This document shows positions 41,969-50,394 of a stretch of 50,394 nucleotides of DNA, piece by piece (position 1 is the stretch's first letter; the number at the start of each line of letters is the position of its first letter). Origin of the DNA: an uncultured Roseobacter sp. Its GTDB lineage: Bacteria; Pseudomonadota; Alphaproteobacteria; Rhodobacterales; Rhodobacteraceae. The stretch lies in the NCBI GenBank assembly GCA_913054455.1, contig CAJXIL010000007.1:1-50394 (forward strand), written 5' to 3'. A program made the translations under genes and the position numbers. Below the pieces are notes generated by a model. That model saw nothing but the letters and a program-made list of their open reading frames with translations. It was not told the DNA's origin and ran no database searches.

Positions 41969-43927
41969 ATGGCCGCTAAAAAACTATCCGTATTATTGTT
42001 GATGAGCACGGCACTTGTGCCAGGGTTGGCATCCGCCGAAGAAATCCTTCTTGATCCCATCAATGTCAGTGGTGAAACCGAGGAGCAGCACGGCACGCTC
42101 TCTGTGTCTGGTGAGGCCCTGGAGGACCTTGCGCCAAAAGAAATGGGCAGGCTGTTTGCAGGTGAATCCTCGGTCATTAGTTCGGTAATTCCCACCGGCA
42201 ACAAGACCTATGTCAATGGTCTGGACAGTTCGATGATGAACGTCACTGTTGATGGAACCCTGCAGTCTGACGGTGTTTTCCACCATGCCACAACGGGTAT
42301 GTTCAATCCGGCGCTGTTCAAGGCCGCCACCGTCAAGCCAGGGGTCGTCGCTGCGGACGATGGGCCACGGGCCAATGCTGGTTCCATTTCCTATGAAACC
42401 AAAGACGCCGCAGACCTGCTTGAGGTAGGGGACAACTTTGGCGGTCTGGCTGGCATGTCCTTTGACAGCAACAGCAAGACCTTTCGCAGCAACCTCGCCC
42501 TGTTTGGCCGTCAGGGTGGCTTTGAATACTTGGTCTATGGCGATCGGGCGACAGGGGATAACTACAAAGATGGCTCTGGGACTACCTACCGTGGTTCTGC
42601 TGCGGACCTGACCTCTTTCCTGGGAAAAATTGCCTATCAATGGGACAATGGCTACCGCATGGAGTTTTCGGGTTCCGAAAGCAGCGATGATGGCTGGCGC
42701 CAGGCACGGCCAAATTTTGGCGATCTGACAGGGGCTGTGTTCCCGCTGTTTGATACCGAGGTGAAGCAGAGCAACTACGCCCTGTCCTTGAAGAATGAAA
42801 ATGCTGCGGGGGGCTTTTCTCCTGAATTTCACCTTGGCTTTTCCTCTAGCTTCCTCAATCAGGGGAACCCGAACGACCCGAGCTACACCAGAGCGCTCTG
42901 GGGCGGTGAAGTGGAGACCTGGAACGGCAAGGTCCAGAATGAATTCCTCTTTGGCAAACACAGCCTGACAGCGGGTATCGATTTCTTTAACCAAGAAGGA
43001 ACCGGCGGTGCCATTTCGGGGACCTATACTGATCCGCTCACACTGAGCGGCTCCTTTGGCCCCTATACCGAGAAAACCCGCAACGTTGGGATCTTTGCCC
43101 AGATGCGATCAGAGTTCAGCGATGTCTTTTCGATGTCTTATGGTCTGCGGGCGGATCATCAGAGTTTCACCGGCTGGGATGGCACCAAGATCTCGGATGA
43201 GGGTATCTCCTACAACATCGCCGGCAGCTATGCTGTCAGCAATGCGGTGACGCTGGAGGCAGCCTATTCTCAGGTCTGGGGCGGCTATGAACTGGGGGAG
43301 ACTGGGATTATCAACTACAGTTTTCCTTGGGTGAATTACCAAGGCATGCGGGCGCAAGAGACCGAAAACATGCGGATCGGCGTGACGATCAATACGGGCA
43401 ACTGGGACGCGCGCTTTGCGCTGTTCCGCACCGATGCAGAAAATGTGCGCGCCCGTAACAGTGCCGATCAGGCGCAGGCCAGCAATATCGTCAGCGAGGG
43501 GATTGATGCATCGCTAGGCTATAGCTTTGCAACGGGGTATCTGCGCGGAACCTATACCTATGCGGATGTCACCGAAGATGGTCAGACATCGAGCACCACC
43601 AACTATTATTCTGCGCAACCGGTTGGTCATATCCTGGCGCTGCAGGGGGCCTTTGATGTGGCGACAGACTGGAAAGTTGGGGGCACCGCCGAAGCTGCCC
43701 TGTCGCTGGATCTCGCCGCGAGCACGCTTCCAGCCTATGAGGTGGTCAATCTCTTTGCAGAGTATAAACCTTCAAAGGTTGAGGGGCTTACGGTGCGTGC
43801 AGAGATCAACAACCTGTTTGACAGCTACTATGTCTCGCGGGCGACCCAGGGCAGCGACAACAGCAGAGTCTTGCCGTTCAGCGAACCCGGCCGTAGCTTC
43901 GCGCTCTATGCGACGCTGGCCTTTTGA
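41969..43927 (+). CDS. TonB-dependent outer-membrane receptor 2 (paralogue)
   Basis: 652 residues. A signal peptide (about residues 1-23, ending ASAE) precedes a plug with KTYVNGLDSSMMNVTVDGTL, GVFHHATTGMFNPALFKAAT and DGPRANAGSISYETKDA, then a barrel ending ALYATLAF. It shares with receptor 1 the blocks VFHH, RATGDNYKDGSG, ARPNFG/MRPNFG, NLFAEY and NNLF, so the two arose by duplication. Overall they differ much in the loops, which suggests different iron ligands. AGGAGG lies six bases upstream of the ATG. A strong terminator follows. Confidence 0.9.
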   Translation: MAAKKLSVLLLMSTALVPGLASAEEILLDPINVSGETEEQHGTLSVSGEALEDLAPKEMGRLFAGESSVISSVIPTGNKTYVNGLDSSMMNVTVDGTLQSDGVFHHATTGMFNPALFKAATVKPGVVAADDGPRANAGSISYETKDAADLLEVGDNFGGLAGMSFDSNSKTFRSNLALFGRQGGFEYLVYGDRATGDNYKDGSGTTYRGSAADLTSFLGKIAYQWDNGYRMEFSGSESSDDGWRQARPNFGDLTGAVFPLFDTEVKQSNYALSLKNENAAGGFSPEFHLGFSSSFLNQGNPNDPSYTRALWGGEVETWNGKVQNEFLFGKHSLTAGIDFFNQEGTGGAISGTYTDPLTLSGSFGPYTEKTRNVGIFAQMRSEFSDVFSMSYGLRADHQSFTGWDGTKISDEGISYNIAGSYAVSNAVTLEAAYSQVWGGYELGETGIINYSFPWVNYQGMRAQETENMRIGVTINTGNWDARFALFRTDAENVRARNSADQAQASNIVSEGIDASLGYSFATGYLRGTYTYADVTEDGQTSSTTNYYSAQPVGHILALQGAFDVATDWKVGGTAEAALSLDLAASTLPAYEVVNLFAEYKPSKVEGLTVRAEINNLFDSYYVSRATQGSDNSRVLPFSEPGRSFALYATLAF

Positions 43928-43954
43928 TCCAGAGATCATAAGTGAGAACGCGGC

Positions 43955-43985
43955 GGCCCCAACATGTGTTGGGGCCATCTTTTTA
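43955..43985 (+). terminator. Rho-independent terminator after receptor 2
   Basis: Stem GGCCCCAACA (43955-43964)/TGTTGGGGCC (43967-43976), perfect, followed by ATCTTTTT. It ends the iron-uptake island. Confidence 0.9.
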
Positions 43986-44134
43986 TTTCAAAAACAATCG
44001 TTGGGGGCGGGCTCTGATGAAGGCGCAGAGTTTCAAAGGCCCAGTGTCAGCCCTTCTCTTGCCCTTGTCACGATATTTATCTGAGCATTCCTGTGAGCTG
44101 TGATGCGCCTTGTAGGCGGATTGGGGGTTGAGGT

Positions 44135-44755
44135 TTACGCAAAGGCGTAGTCGCCGCCTTTTTCCAGCGCCCGCTGATAGGCCGGGCGGGACTGAATACT
44201 GGCCACAAAATCTGCCAGCCTTGGCAAAGTCTTTGCCTGGCCCTGCCGCATTGCGATTTCAGCCGGGAAGCTCAGCATGATGTCTGCTGCAGACAGATCA
44301 TCCAGCACAAAATGGCCAGAGGGCCGCAGTATTTGCTCCATATAGGCAAAATGGCTCTGCAGTTGCTGGGTGATGCGCGGCGCCAGCGGCGCGCCGGCCT
44401 CGCCCAGTTTGCCAACATAGAGCTGCAACAGGATGGGCGTCATGGCAGAGCCTTCGGCAAAATGCATCAGTTCCAGATGGCTGATATGGGCATCGGTGTC
44501 GCGGGCTGGCAGCAGATGCGGCCCATGGTTGGCGCAGAGATATTCAACAATTGCCCCACTTTCTGTGATCACCCGCCCGTCCACCTCGATCATCGGGGAC
44601 TTCCCCAATGGGTGTTTGGCGATCAGGGACGGAGGCGCCAAATTTGTCACCGCATCGCGTTGATGGTGAACTATTTCATAGGGCAGGCCCAGCTCCTCCA
44701 GCAGCCAGAGGATGCGCTGTGAGCGAGAATTGTTGAGGTGATGTACGGTATACAT
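44135..44755 (-). CDS. Glutathione S-transferase
   Basis: A 206-residue cytoplasmic GST. The thioredoxin-like N-domain has MYTVHHLNNSRSQRILWLLE (Ser in the catalytic region), KSPMIEVDG and the Glu-Ser glutathione-binding motif ITESGAIVEYL. An all-helical C-domain includes LSAADIMLSFP. AGGAGG lies six bases before the ATG at 44755, which excludes the longer frame to 44830. It is transcribed like the urease genes but separated from ureG by about 100 bases. The substrate is unknown; a detoxification role is assumed from the family. Confidence 0.88.
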   Translation of the reverse strand: MYTVHHLNNSRSQRILWLLEELGLPYEIVHHQRDAVTNLAPPSLIAKHPLGKSPMIEVDGRVITESGAIVEYLCANHGPHLLPARDTDAHISHLELMHFAEGSAMTPILLQLYVGKLGEAGAPLAPRITQQLQSHFAYMEQILRPSGHFVLDDLSAADIMLSFPAEIAMRQGQAKTLPRLADFVASIQSRPAYQRALEKGGDYAFA

Positions 44756-44856
44756 GAAGGCCTCCTGACCCGGTCTTTCCCTGTCTTCGCACCGAGGGTG
44801 TCGCCCTTTGCTGCGAAGCGCCAGAGTCACGTTGGGTCACGGAGGAGGTGGCATCC

Positions 44857-45480
44857 TCAGCTCGTCGAGGGCAGGCCACCAATCTTGCGGATTTCGGCCC
44901 AGACCTCATCCACTCCGACGCGGGCTTTGAGGTTGGTGAAATAGGTTGGCAGGCCTTTGCGCATACGCGCGGCATCCTGCTCCATCACGTCCAGGCTCGC
45001 GCCCACATGGGGAGCTAGGTCGGTTTTATTGATCACCAAAATATCCGAACGCGTCACGGCAGGGCCGCCCTTGCGGGGGATTTCTTCGCCCGCAGCCACA
45101 TCGATCACATAGATGGTCAGATCAGCCAGCTCAGGACTGAAGGTGGCAGACAGATTGTCACCGCCGCTTTCGATCAGAACGATTTCGACCTCAGGGTGAC
45201 GGTCTGCCATTTCCGCCACCGCCGCCAGATTGATCGAGGCATCTTCGCGGATTGCCGTATGGGGGCAGCCGCCGGTTTCAACCCCGATGATCCGGTCCGA
45301 GGGCAAGACCTGCATGCGCACCAGGGCCTCGGCGTCTTCCTGGGTGTAGATGTCATTGGTGATAACACCGATGGAATGCTTGTCCCGCAGGGTTTCGGCC
45401 AGGGCGGCAGTCAGTGTCGTCTTGCCGGCACCGACCGGGCCGCCGATGCCAATACGAAGGGGGCCATTGGGGCTACTCAT
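44857..45480 (-). CDS. ureG: Urease accessory GTPase UreG
   Basis: A 207-residue SIMIBI GTPase. The P-loop is [12 protein letters not shown], with [18 protein letters not shown] (metal-binding Cys-Pro-His), the Walker B-like [20 protein letters not shown] and the base motif [11 protein letters not shown]. With UreD, UreE and UreF it loads nickel into urease. The start overlaps the ureF stop by four bases. Confidence 0.96.
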   Translation of the reverse strand: MSSPNGPLRIGIGGPVGAGKTTLTAALAETLRDKHSIGVITNDIYTQEDAEALVRMQVLPSDRIIGVETGGCPHTAIREDASINLAAVAEMADRHPEVEIVLIESGGDNLSATFSPELADLTIYVIDVAAGEEIPRKGGPAVTRSDILVINKTDLAPHVGASLDVMEQDAARMRKGLPTYFTNLKARVGVDEVWAEIRKIGGLPSTS

Positions 45481-46160
45481 GTGCGAAAAATCCTTGAGCG
45501 TTGTGTTTCGTGTTTCATTGCGGCGATATCTGCCAGAAAGGCGGTGGCGGAAAGCTGGCTCAGATCGCCAGAAGCTGTCTCGGCGGCGATCTTGGGCAGG
45601 TGGGTGCTGAGGCGCTGTAGGATCTGTTGTCCCTCGGTCTGGCCGACGGGCAGCAAGCGCTGGCCTGCTGCGATCAGGTTGGAGACAAAGGCCTGAAGAT
45701 ACATCACCTGTGTCAGATCCAGTGGCAGGTTTTGCGCGGCTGCAGCCGCTCCCAATGCCACTGGGTAGGTCAGGCCGGTGAGCCTGCCCCCCCAGATCGT
45801 TTCAGTCACCAGACCAAAGCTCTGGCCTTGCTGGCTGGTTTCAAACAGCCGTTCCTTACTGGCAGCAAAGGCGCGGGCGCTGGCGTCGACCCCTGCCAGA
45901 TCCTGCCCGCTTTTGGCGTGCCAGGCCGCTGCCAGAAACAGCGCATCTGAACGCCCGGCGCCAAGTTCCAGAACCTCGACGAGCCAGTCCTCTAGACTGG
46001 TGCCATCGGTGACCCAAGCCTGATCGGCTGCGGCCTCCAGCCCGTGGCTATAGGCAAAGGCGCCAACCGGATAGCTGGGGGTCAGCCATTGGCTTAACGT
46101 CAGGATCTGGGTGTTTGTGGCGGTGCTAATGGCTGTGGCCATGGGTGCGTCCGTGGCCAT
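45477..46160 (-). CDS. ureF: Urease accessory protein UreF
   Basis: A 227-residue all-helical protein that couples UreG to the urease-UreD complex. Family blocks: [23 protein letters not shown] and the C-terminal [11 protein letters not shown]-like [12 protein letters not shown]. The start is uncertain: 46160 (preceded by GGCGGGG) or 46142. Either lies inside ureE, overlapping its His-rich tail by 35 or 17 bases. Confidence 0.93.
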   Translation of the reverse strand: MATDAPMATAISTATNTQILTLSQWLTPSYPVGAFAYSHGLEAAADQAWVTDGTSLEDWLVEVLELGAGRSDALFLAAAWHAKSGQDLAGVDASARAFAASKERLFETSQQGQSFGLVTETIWGGRLTGLTYPVALGAAAAAQNLPLDLTQVMYLQAFVSNLIAAGQRLLPVGQTEGQQILQRLSTHLPKIAAETASGDLSQLSATAFLADIAAMKHETQRSRIFRT

Positions 46161-46563
46161 AGGCCCCGCCTTCCGGTGTAAAGGGGGCCTCTACCTCCCG
46201 CAGAGTTGCACCAAGTTTTTGCAACATATCACGCAGGACATGGTCCGTCTGGATCAACAGGCGGTCCTGTTCCACCTGGCAGGGGGTGTGGCGATTTCCG
46301 ATATGCCAGGCGAGCCGGGGCAGATCGCCTGTCACCTCCAAGAGGGTCTCGCTGGCGGGGATCACATCAATCAGTCGGCCATCTGACAGTTTGAAGGCAT
46401 CGCCTTTCCCCACAGAGGAGGTCTGCGCCAGATCCACCAGGAACTGCGTTCCTCCACTGGTGGTCAGAACTTTGCGCCGTAGGAAGCGCGCGTCATAGGT
46501 GAGAGTGACCTCATCGTCGCCATGATGGCTGTGGATCACTTCGCGGGCAGTTGGTAGCTCCAT
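46126..46563 (-). CDS. ureE: Urease nickel metallochaperone UreE
   Basis: A 145-residue UreE. The N-terminal domain has TYDARFLRRKVLTTSGG and the C-terminal metal domain has LAWHIGNRHTPCQVEQDRLL with the conserved nickel-binding His. It ends in a His-rich tail (HGRTHGHSH), which should hold extra nickel. The tail's coding region is shared with the start of ureF. Confidence 0.94.
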   Translation of the reverse strand: MELPTAREVIHSHHGDDEVTLTYDARFLRRKVLTTSGGTQFLVDLAQTSSVGKGDAFKLSDGRLIDVIPASETLLEVTGDLPRLAWHIGNRHTPCQVEQDRLLIQTDHVLRDMLQKLGATLREVEAPFTPEGGAYGHGRTHGHSH

Positions 46564-46573
46564 TTTGGGCTCC

Positions 46574-48316
46574 TCAGAACATAAAATAGCGTTGCGCCAT
46601 GGGCAGGACTTCGGCGGGTTGGCAGGTCAGCAACTCGCCATCGGCACGCACCTCATAGGTTTCGGGGTTCACTTCCATCACCGGAGTGGCATCGTTCAGG
46701 AGTAGATCCTTTTTGCCGATATTGCGGGTGTTCCTTACTGCCAGTGTCTGTTTTGCCAGCCCCAGGGTGTCGCCGATCCCAGCCTGCTGCGCCGCTTCGG
46801 AGACAAAGGTCACAGCGGAGTTTTCAACTGATCGGCCAAAGGCGCCAAACATCGGGCGCGAGTAGACCGGCTGCGGCGTCGGGATCGAAGCATTGGGGTC
46901 CCCCATCTGGGCCATCACGATAGAGCCACCCAGCAGGACCATCTCGGGTTTGACGCCAAAGAAAGCCGGATCCCAGAGCACCAGATCGGCGCGTTTGCCC
47001 TCGGCCAGACTGCCGATCTCATGGCTCAAGCCATGGGCGATGGCGGGGTTGATGGTGTACTTTGCAATGTAACGGCGCACCCGGTAGTTGTCGTTGTCGC
47101 CGCTTTCCTCGGCTAAACGGCCACGCTGTTTTTTCATTTTGTCGGCTGTTTGCCAGGTGCGGATTAGCACCTCGCCGACGCGCCCCATGGCCTGGCTGTC
47201 AGAGGCAATAATGCTGAAGGCACCCATGTCATGCAGAATATCTTCGGCGGCAATCGTCTCGCGGCGGATGCGACTTTCGGCAAAGGCGACGTCCTCTGGG
47301 ATGGATTTGTCCAGATGGTGACAGACCATCAACATGTCCAGATGCTCTTCCAGGGTGTTCACGGTAAAGGGGCGGGTGGGGTTGGTCGATGAGGGGAGGA
47401 CATGGTCTTCGCCGCAGATCTTGATGATATCCGGTGCGTGGCCGCCACCTGCGCCTTCGGTGTGGAAGGCATGGATCGTACGGCCCTTGATGGCTCCGAC
47501 CGTGTGTTCGACAAAGCCGCTCTCATTCAAGGTGTCGGTGTGGATCATCACCTGAACATCCATGGCGTCTGCCACGGAGAGGCAGCAGTCGATCGCCGCG
47601 GGCGTAGAGCCCCAGTCCTCATGCAGTTTCAGCGCGCAGGCGCCCGCCAGAACCTGTTCCTCCAGAGCGGCGGGCAGCGAGGCGTTGCCCTTGCCGGCAA
47701 AGGCGAGGTTCATGGGAAAGGCATCTGCGGCCTGCAACATGCGGCCGAGGTGCCAGGCACCGGGCGTACAGGTGGTGGCCAATGTCCCATGGGCCGGCCC
47801 GGTGCCTCCGCCCAGCATGGTGGTGAGGCCAGAATGCAGGGCGTCTTCGATCTGTTGCGGGCAGATGAAATGGATATGGCTGTCAAATCCCCCGGCCGTC
47901 AGGATGCGGCCCTCGCCTGCGATCACCTCGGTGCCGGGGCCAACGATCACATCAACGCCGGGCTGGGTATCTGGATTGCCTGCTTTGCCGATCTTGGCAA
48001 TGCGCCCGTCCCGCAGGCCCACGTCGGCCTTGTAAATGCCAGAGTGATCGACAATCAGCGCATTGGTGATCACCGTATCCACCGCGCCTGCGGCCCGTGT
48101 CGCCTGTGATTGACCCATGCCATCGCGGATCACTTTGCCGCCGCCAAATTTGACCTCTTCACCATAGAGTGGCGCATTGGCCGATCCAGCCGCGCGCTCG
48201 GCGGTCAGGTCGCGCTCGACCTCAATGATCAGATCGGTATCGGCCAGGCGTAGCCTGTCACCGGTGGTGGGGCCAAACATGGCGGCGTAATCGGCACGGG
48301 AAATCTGGGTGGGCAT
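46574..48316 (-). CDS. ureC: Urease alpha subunit UreC
   Basis: A 580-residue catalytic subunit. All active-site features are present: HIHF (two nickel-binding His), ALKLHEDWG (Lys to be carbamylated), [32 protein letters not shown] (catalytic flap His) and ASDSQAMGR (nickel-binding Asp). It hydrolyses urea to ammonia and carbamate in the cytoplasm. It is about ten residues longer than usual at the internal [14 protein letters not shown] region or nearby. Seventy-seven bases separate it from ureB, the widest gap in the operon. Confidence 0.97.
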   Translation of the reverse strand: MPTQISRADYAAMFGPTTGDRLRLADTDLIIEVERDLTAERAAGSANAPLYGEEVKFGGGKVIRDGMGQSQATRAAGAVDTVITNALIVDHSGIYKADVGLRDGRIAKIGKAGNPDTQPGVDVIVGPGTEVIAGEGRILTAGGFDSHIHFICPQQIEDALHSGLTTMLGGGTGPAHGTLATTCTPGAWHLGRMLQAADAFPMNLAFAGKGNASLPAALEEQVLAGACALKLHEDWGSTPAAIDCCLSVADAMDVQVMIHTDTLNESGFVEHTVGAIKGRTIHAFHTEGAGGGHAPDIIKICGEDHVLPSSTNPTRPFTVNTLEEHLDMLMVCHHLDKSIPEDVAFAESRIRRETIAAEDILHDMGAFSIIASDSQAMGRVGEVLIRTWQTADKMKKQRGRLAEESGDNDNYRVRRYIAKYTINPAIAHGLSHEIGSLAEGKRADLVLWDPAFFGVKPEMVLLGGSIVMAQMGDPNASIPTPQPVYSRPMFGAFGRSVENSAVTFVSEAAQQAGIGDTLGLAKQTLAVRNTRNIGKKDLLLNDATPVMEVNPETYEVRADGELLTCQPAEVLPMAQRYFMF

Positions 48317-48393
48317 GATCGCGAAACCTCAGCGTAGCATATTCGTATCAGGTCAACGGCGCGGCGGCGTGACCCAGCGACATCAAGGGAGCC

Positions 48394-48699
48394 TCAGAGC
48401 GCGCCCATGACCTTTTGATTGAAGCCATAGACATGGCGGTTGCCGGAAATAGGCACCAACTGCACCTCGCGGCGTTGCCCAGGCTCAAACCGCACGGCAG
48501 TGCCAGCTGCAATGTCCAAGCGGTAGCCATGCGCCACCTCGCGGGTGAAGTCCAGCGCCGGGTTGGCCTCGGCAAAATGATAGTGAGAGCCAACCTGTAC
48601 CGGGCGATCCCCGGTATTGGCCACCATCAGGGTAATCTGCGCGGCCCCGGCATTCAGGGTCAGTTCGCCTGCAGCAGGGATCAGCTCTCCGGGGATCAT
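48394..48699 (-). CDS. ureB: Urease beta subunit UreB
   Basis: A 101-residue structural subunit of the urease trimer. It shows the family start [18 protein letters not shown], then [15 protein letters not shown] and [11 protein letters not shown]. Its start overlaps the stop of the small membrane protein gene (ATGA, 48696-48699). Confidence 0.96.
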   Translation of the reverse strand: MIPGELIPAAGELTLNAGAAQITLMVANTGDRPVQVGSHYHFAEANPALDFTREVAHGYRLDIAAGTAVRFEPGQRREVQLVPISGNRHVYGFNQKVMGAL

Positions 48700-48860
48700 G
48701 TGCGCTTCTTCCAGGCGATATAGCCGCCAACGACCACCAGCGACACAAGCGCAGCGAGGCCCAGCATGTCTTCGGGATGGGTATGAATATCCGTGGACCC
48801 ATGGGCTAGGGCAGGGGAGGCGGTAAGGCTCGCAAATAGGCCAAGAGAGAGGTTCTTCAT
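48696..48860 (-). CDS. Small signal-peptide/TM protein inside the urease operon
   Basis: A 54-residue gene between ureA and ureB. The protein has an N-terminal signal peptide (about residues 1-19, ending PALA), a short periplasmic segment with three His (H20, H26, H28: [12 protein letters not shown]), one TM helix (about 33-50) and a basic end (WKKRT). A start at 48860 has ATTTCACCG upstream, no strong ribosome site. Its stop overlaps the ureB start in ATGA, so the two are coupled. I do not recognise a named family. The His-rich periplasmic end hints at nickel handling, which is inference. Confidence 0.75.
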   Translation of the reverse strand: MKNLSLGLFASLTASPALAHGSTDIHTHPEDMLGLAALVSLVVVGGYIAWKKRT

Positions 48861-48889
48861 CGGTGAAATCCTTTATGAAGGGGCAGCGT

Positions 48890-49192
48890 TTAGCGGATGG
48901 GATTGTGGACGGTCACCAGTTTGGTGCCGTCCGGAAACGTGGCTTCGACCTGGACGTCATGGATCATCTCGGCGATGCCTTCCATGCACTGATCGCGGCT
49001 GATGACTTCGGCCCCGACCTCCATCATGTCCGCGACTGAGCGCCCATCGCGGGCACCTTCGACCACGGCGTCAGTAATCAGGGCGATGGCCTCGGGGTGG
49101 TTGAGCTTGACGCCCCGCGCCAGGCGTTTGCGGGCCACCTCGGCGGCCATGGCAATCAGCAATTTGTCTTTTTCTCGGGGAGTGAGGTTCAT
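48890..49192 (-). CDS. ureA: Urease gamma subunit UreA
   Basis: A 100-residue gamma subunit: [60 protein letters not shown] and the end LVTVHNPIR, all typical. It starts two bases after the ureD stop region and is followed by the 54-residue gene. Confidence 0.97.
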   Translation of the reverse strand: MNLTPREKDKLLIAMAAEVARKRLARGVKLNHPEAIALITDAVVEGARDGRSVADMMEVGAEVISRDQCMEGIAEMIHDVQVEATFPDGTKLVTVHNPIR

Positions 49193-49193
49193 G

Positions 49194-50156
49194 TCAGATC
49201 ATCCAGCATCGGGGAAGGGTGTCGCGGGTTAAGCGGTTGAGAATAGGCAGCAGGCTGCGGCGCAGATCATGGGCGTCTGTGGCCAAAATGCGCAGCACCA
49301 ACAGGTCCTCGCCGATCAATGAGGCCCCAGCCTGATCGGGCAGCATGGCGCGTAGTTGTGCCAGCTGTCCCGGCGCATCCGGGGCGATATAGATCAATGA
49401 GACCAGCGCGCGGGCCCCAGCCGCCACATGGGGGCGGTCGAGCTGGGCCTGCATATCACCGTTAAAGCGCATGGCGTCGCGGTACAGGACCCGCCCATCG
49501 CGGCGCAGCAAGATCTGATCCTGAAACAGCCCCTGTGTGACCACTTCGCCCATGGCTTTGCGGCCAAAGACAAGCGGTTCGACCACCAACGCGCTGGCCT
49601 CTGGCGCCAGATCGACTTTTAGACTGCGCCGCAGGGCACAGCTTTGAAACAATATGGTTTCTTGCGGCAGCCAGTTCACATGCCCTGCCGCTGCTACGGT
49701 CAGCTTGGTCTGCAATTTGCCCACCTCGCCGGGTTGGGCCCGGTAGGCGCGCTCTGCCGTCTGACTGGTGAGGGTGAGGCTGGCCCCTGCGCCGACCTCT
49801 GCCGCAATCTGCATGTCATCGCCACCAGTGATGCCACCGGCCGTATTGATCAGAACCGCCTCTAACGCGTCGGTCTTGGACCGGGGGAACAGGCATCTAT
49901 AAGAGCCGGACTGACGCAGTCCCTGCAGTGCGGTGCCTCGGGAGGTCTGTTTGACCGAGAGCTTAACTGTCCCCACCGCGCGGGGCTGCACAGGAGCCTT
50001 CGCGGCGGGCCGCACGGGCAAGACAGAAAGTGCCTTTTGCTGCGATATGTTGGCGGTCAATGTGATGGCAGGGTCCTCATCCAGGGGCAGCCGCCGCCAA
50101 AGGAGGGCTGCAATTTCGTTGCCACTTTTTTCGGCAAACCAGCCCCACAGCTCCAC
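49194..50156 (-). CDS. ureD: Urease accessory protein UreD
   Basis: About 320 residues. The family core is [45 protein letters not shown] and the C-terminal [13 protein letters not shown]. UreD (UreH) is the scaffold that binds apo-urease for UreF/UreG action. The start is uncertain: GTG at 50156 has no good ribosome site and the first 40 or so residues look poorly conserved; a downstream GTG or TTG near codons 45-50 could be the true start. It is the first gene of the operon. Confidence 0.9.
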   Translation of the reverse strand: MELWGWFAEKSGNEIAALLWRRLPLDEDPAITLTANISQQKALSVLPVRPAAKAPVQPRAVGTVKLSVKQTSRGTALQGLRQSGSYRCLFPRSKTDALEAVLINTAGGITGGDDMQIAAEVGAGASLTLTSQTAERAYRAQPGEVGKLQTKLTVAAAGHVNWLPQETILFQSCALRRSLKVDLAPEASALVVEPLVFGRKAMGEVVTQGLFQDQILLRRDGRVLYRDAMRFNGDMQAQLDRPHVAAGARALVSLIYIAPDAPGQLAQLRAMLPDQAGASLIGEDLLVLRILATDAHDLRRSLLPILNRLTRDTLPRCWMI

Positions 50157-50394
50157 AAAAACCCGTAAAATTCAGGTTTTGAAAACATCTTTGCCTATTT
50201 TTTGGCGTGCAACGGGCGGGACTGCGTAATTTTTGGGCAAGTTGCGGCATCAGCGCGGAAAACCTGGCGAGGTTTGTTGCGCGGTTTGCTGCAATGCAGA
50301 ACCACTATAGGGGCCTGATGGGAGAGGATGATTTCCAAAGGGTGTGTGACGACCAGACGAATTGCAGCTCTGAATGGCCGCCACACGGGTGCAA
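50157..50394. other. Upstream region of the urease operon
   Basis: 238 bases to the window edge. It should hold the urease promoter. One open minus frame (50195-50386) has no family feature and I do not accept it. No NtrC/sigma-54 site was found with confidence. Confidence 0.4.

Noticed and set aside
41993-42994. 333-codon minus-strand frame
   Set aside because: It is antisense to the second TonB-dependent receptor; no domain was recognised.
50195-50386. 63-codon minus-strand frame upstream of ureD
   Set aside because: No family, no ribosome site and located where the urease promoter should be.
1-50394. CRISPR arrays, tRNA or rRNA genes
   Set aside because: No regularly spaced repeats, cloverleaf or rRNA-like stretches were noticed on reading either strand; a covariance-model scan was not possible.

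Overview
The window looks like a chromosomal segment of a marine alphaproteobacterium of the Roseobacter group (Rhodobacteraceae). The reasons are the RpoE-ChrR pair with a furan-fatty-acid/CFA-type cluster, a SmoEFGK-like polyol ABC operon, a compact ureDABCEFG operon, an orphan luxI gene and the overall codon style. No rRNA, tRNA, CRISPR array, prophage or plasmid origin was seen. All functions are read from the sequence and from remembered families; no search was run.

Layout. 1-525: nested insertion-sequence debris, with an IS3-family end abutting the right end of an IS5-type element. 526-4240: a LysR regulator divergent from a GMC oxidoreductase and an enolase-superfamily enzyme. 4547-8416 (minus): a sensory cassette of two stand-alone receivers, a PhnD-like binding protein and a HAMP/PAS histidine kinase. 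8663-22929: a large divergent polyol utilisation locus. The minus arm holds a SorC regulator, PfkB kinase, GatZ/KbaZ protein and two SDR dehydrogenases. The plus arm holds an ABC importer, a small membrane protein, a xylitol-type dehydrogenase, a HAD phosphatase, a mannitol-type dehydrogenase and xylulokinase. Imported polyols would be oxidised to ketoses, phosphorylated by XylB or the PfkB kinase, and fed into the pentose phosphate pathway or to fructose-6-P.

23029-31367: an ECF sigma/ChrR pair of the singlet-oxygen type followed by a membrane-lipid cluster: fasciclin protein, SDR, DUF1365, FAD oxidoreductase, CFA-like methyltransferase, chalcone-isomerase-like protein, MFS carrier and DUF3833. 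Four promoters of one form (TGATCC or AGATCC, 16 bases, CGTA) lie before rpoE, the fasciclin gene, the DUF1365 operon and the FAD-oxidoreductase operon, so the block reads as one autoregulated regulon. Two of them put the start codon where transcription should begin, which suggests leaderless mRNAs.

31506-35011: a sulfotransferase-like protein, an orphan LuxI and a hybrid kinase with a multi-TM sensor (CqsS-like topology), with no luxR in view. 35366-43985: an iron/siderophore or heme uptake island with two paralogous TonB-dependent receptors flanking a FecB/FatB-type ABC importer, plus a MarR regulator. 44135-50156 (minus): a GST and the urease operon, including a 54-residue membrane protein gene between ureA and ureB that is short enough to be easily missed.
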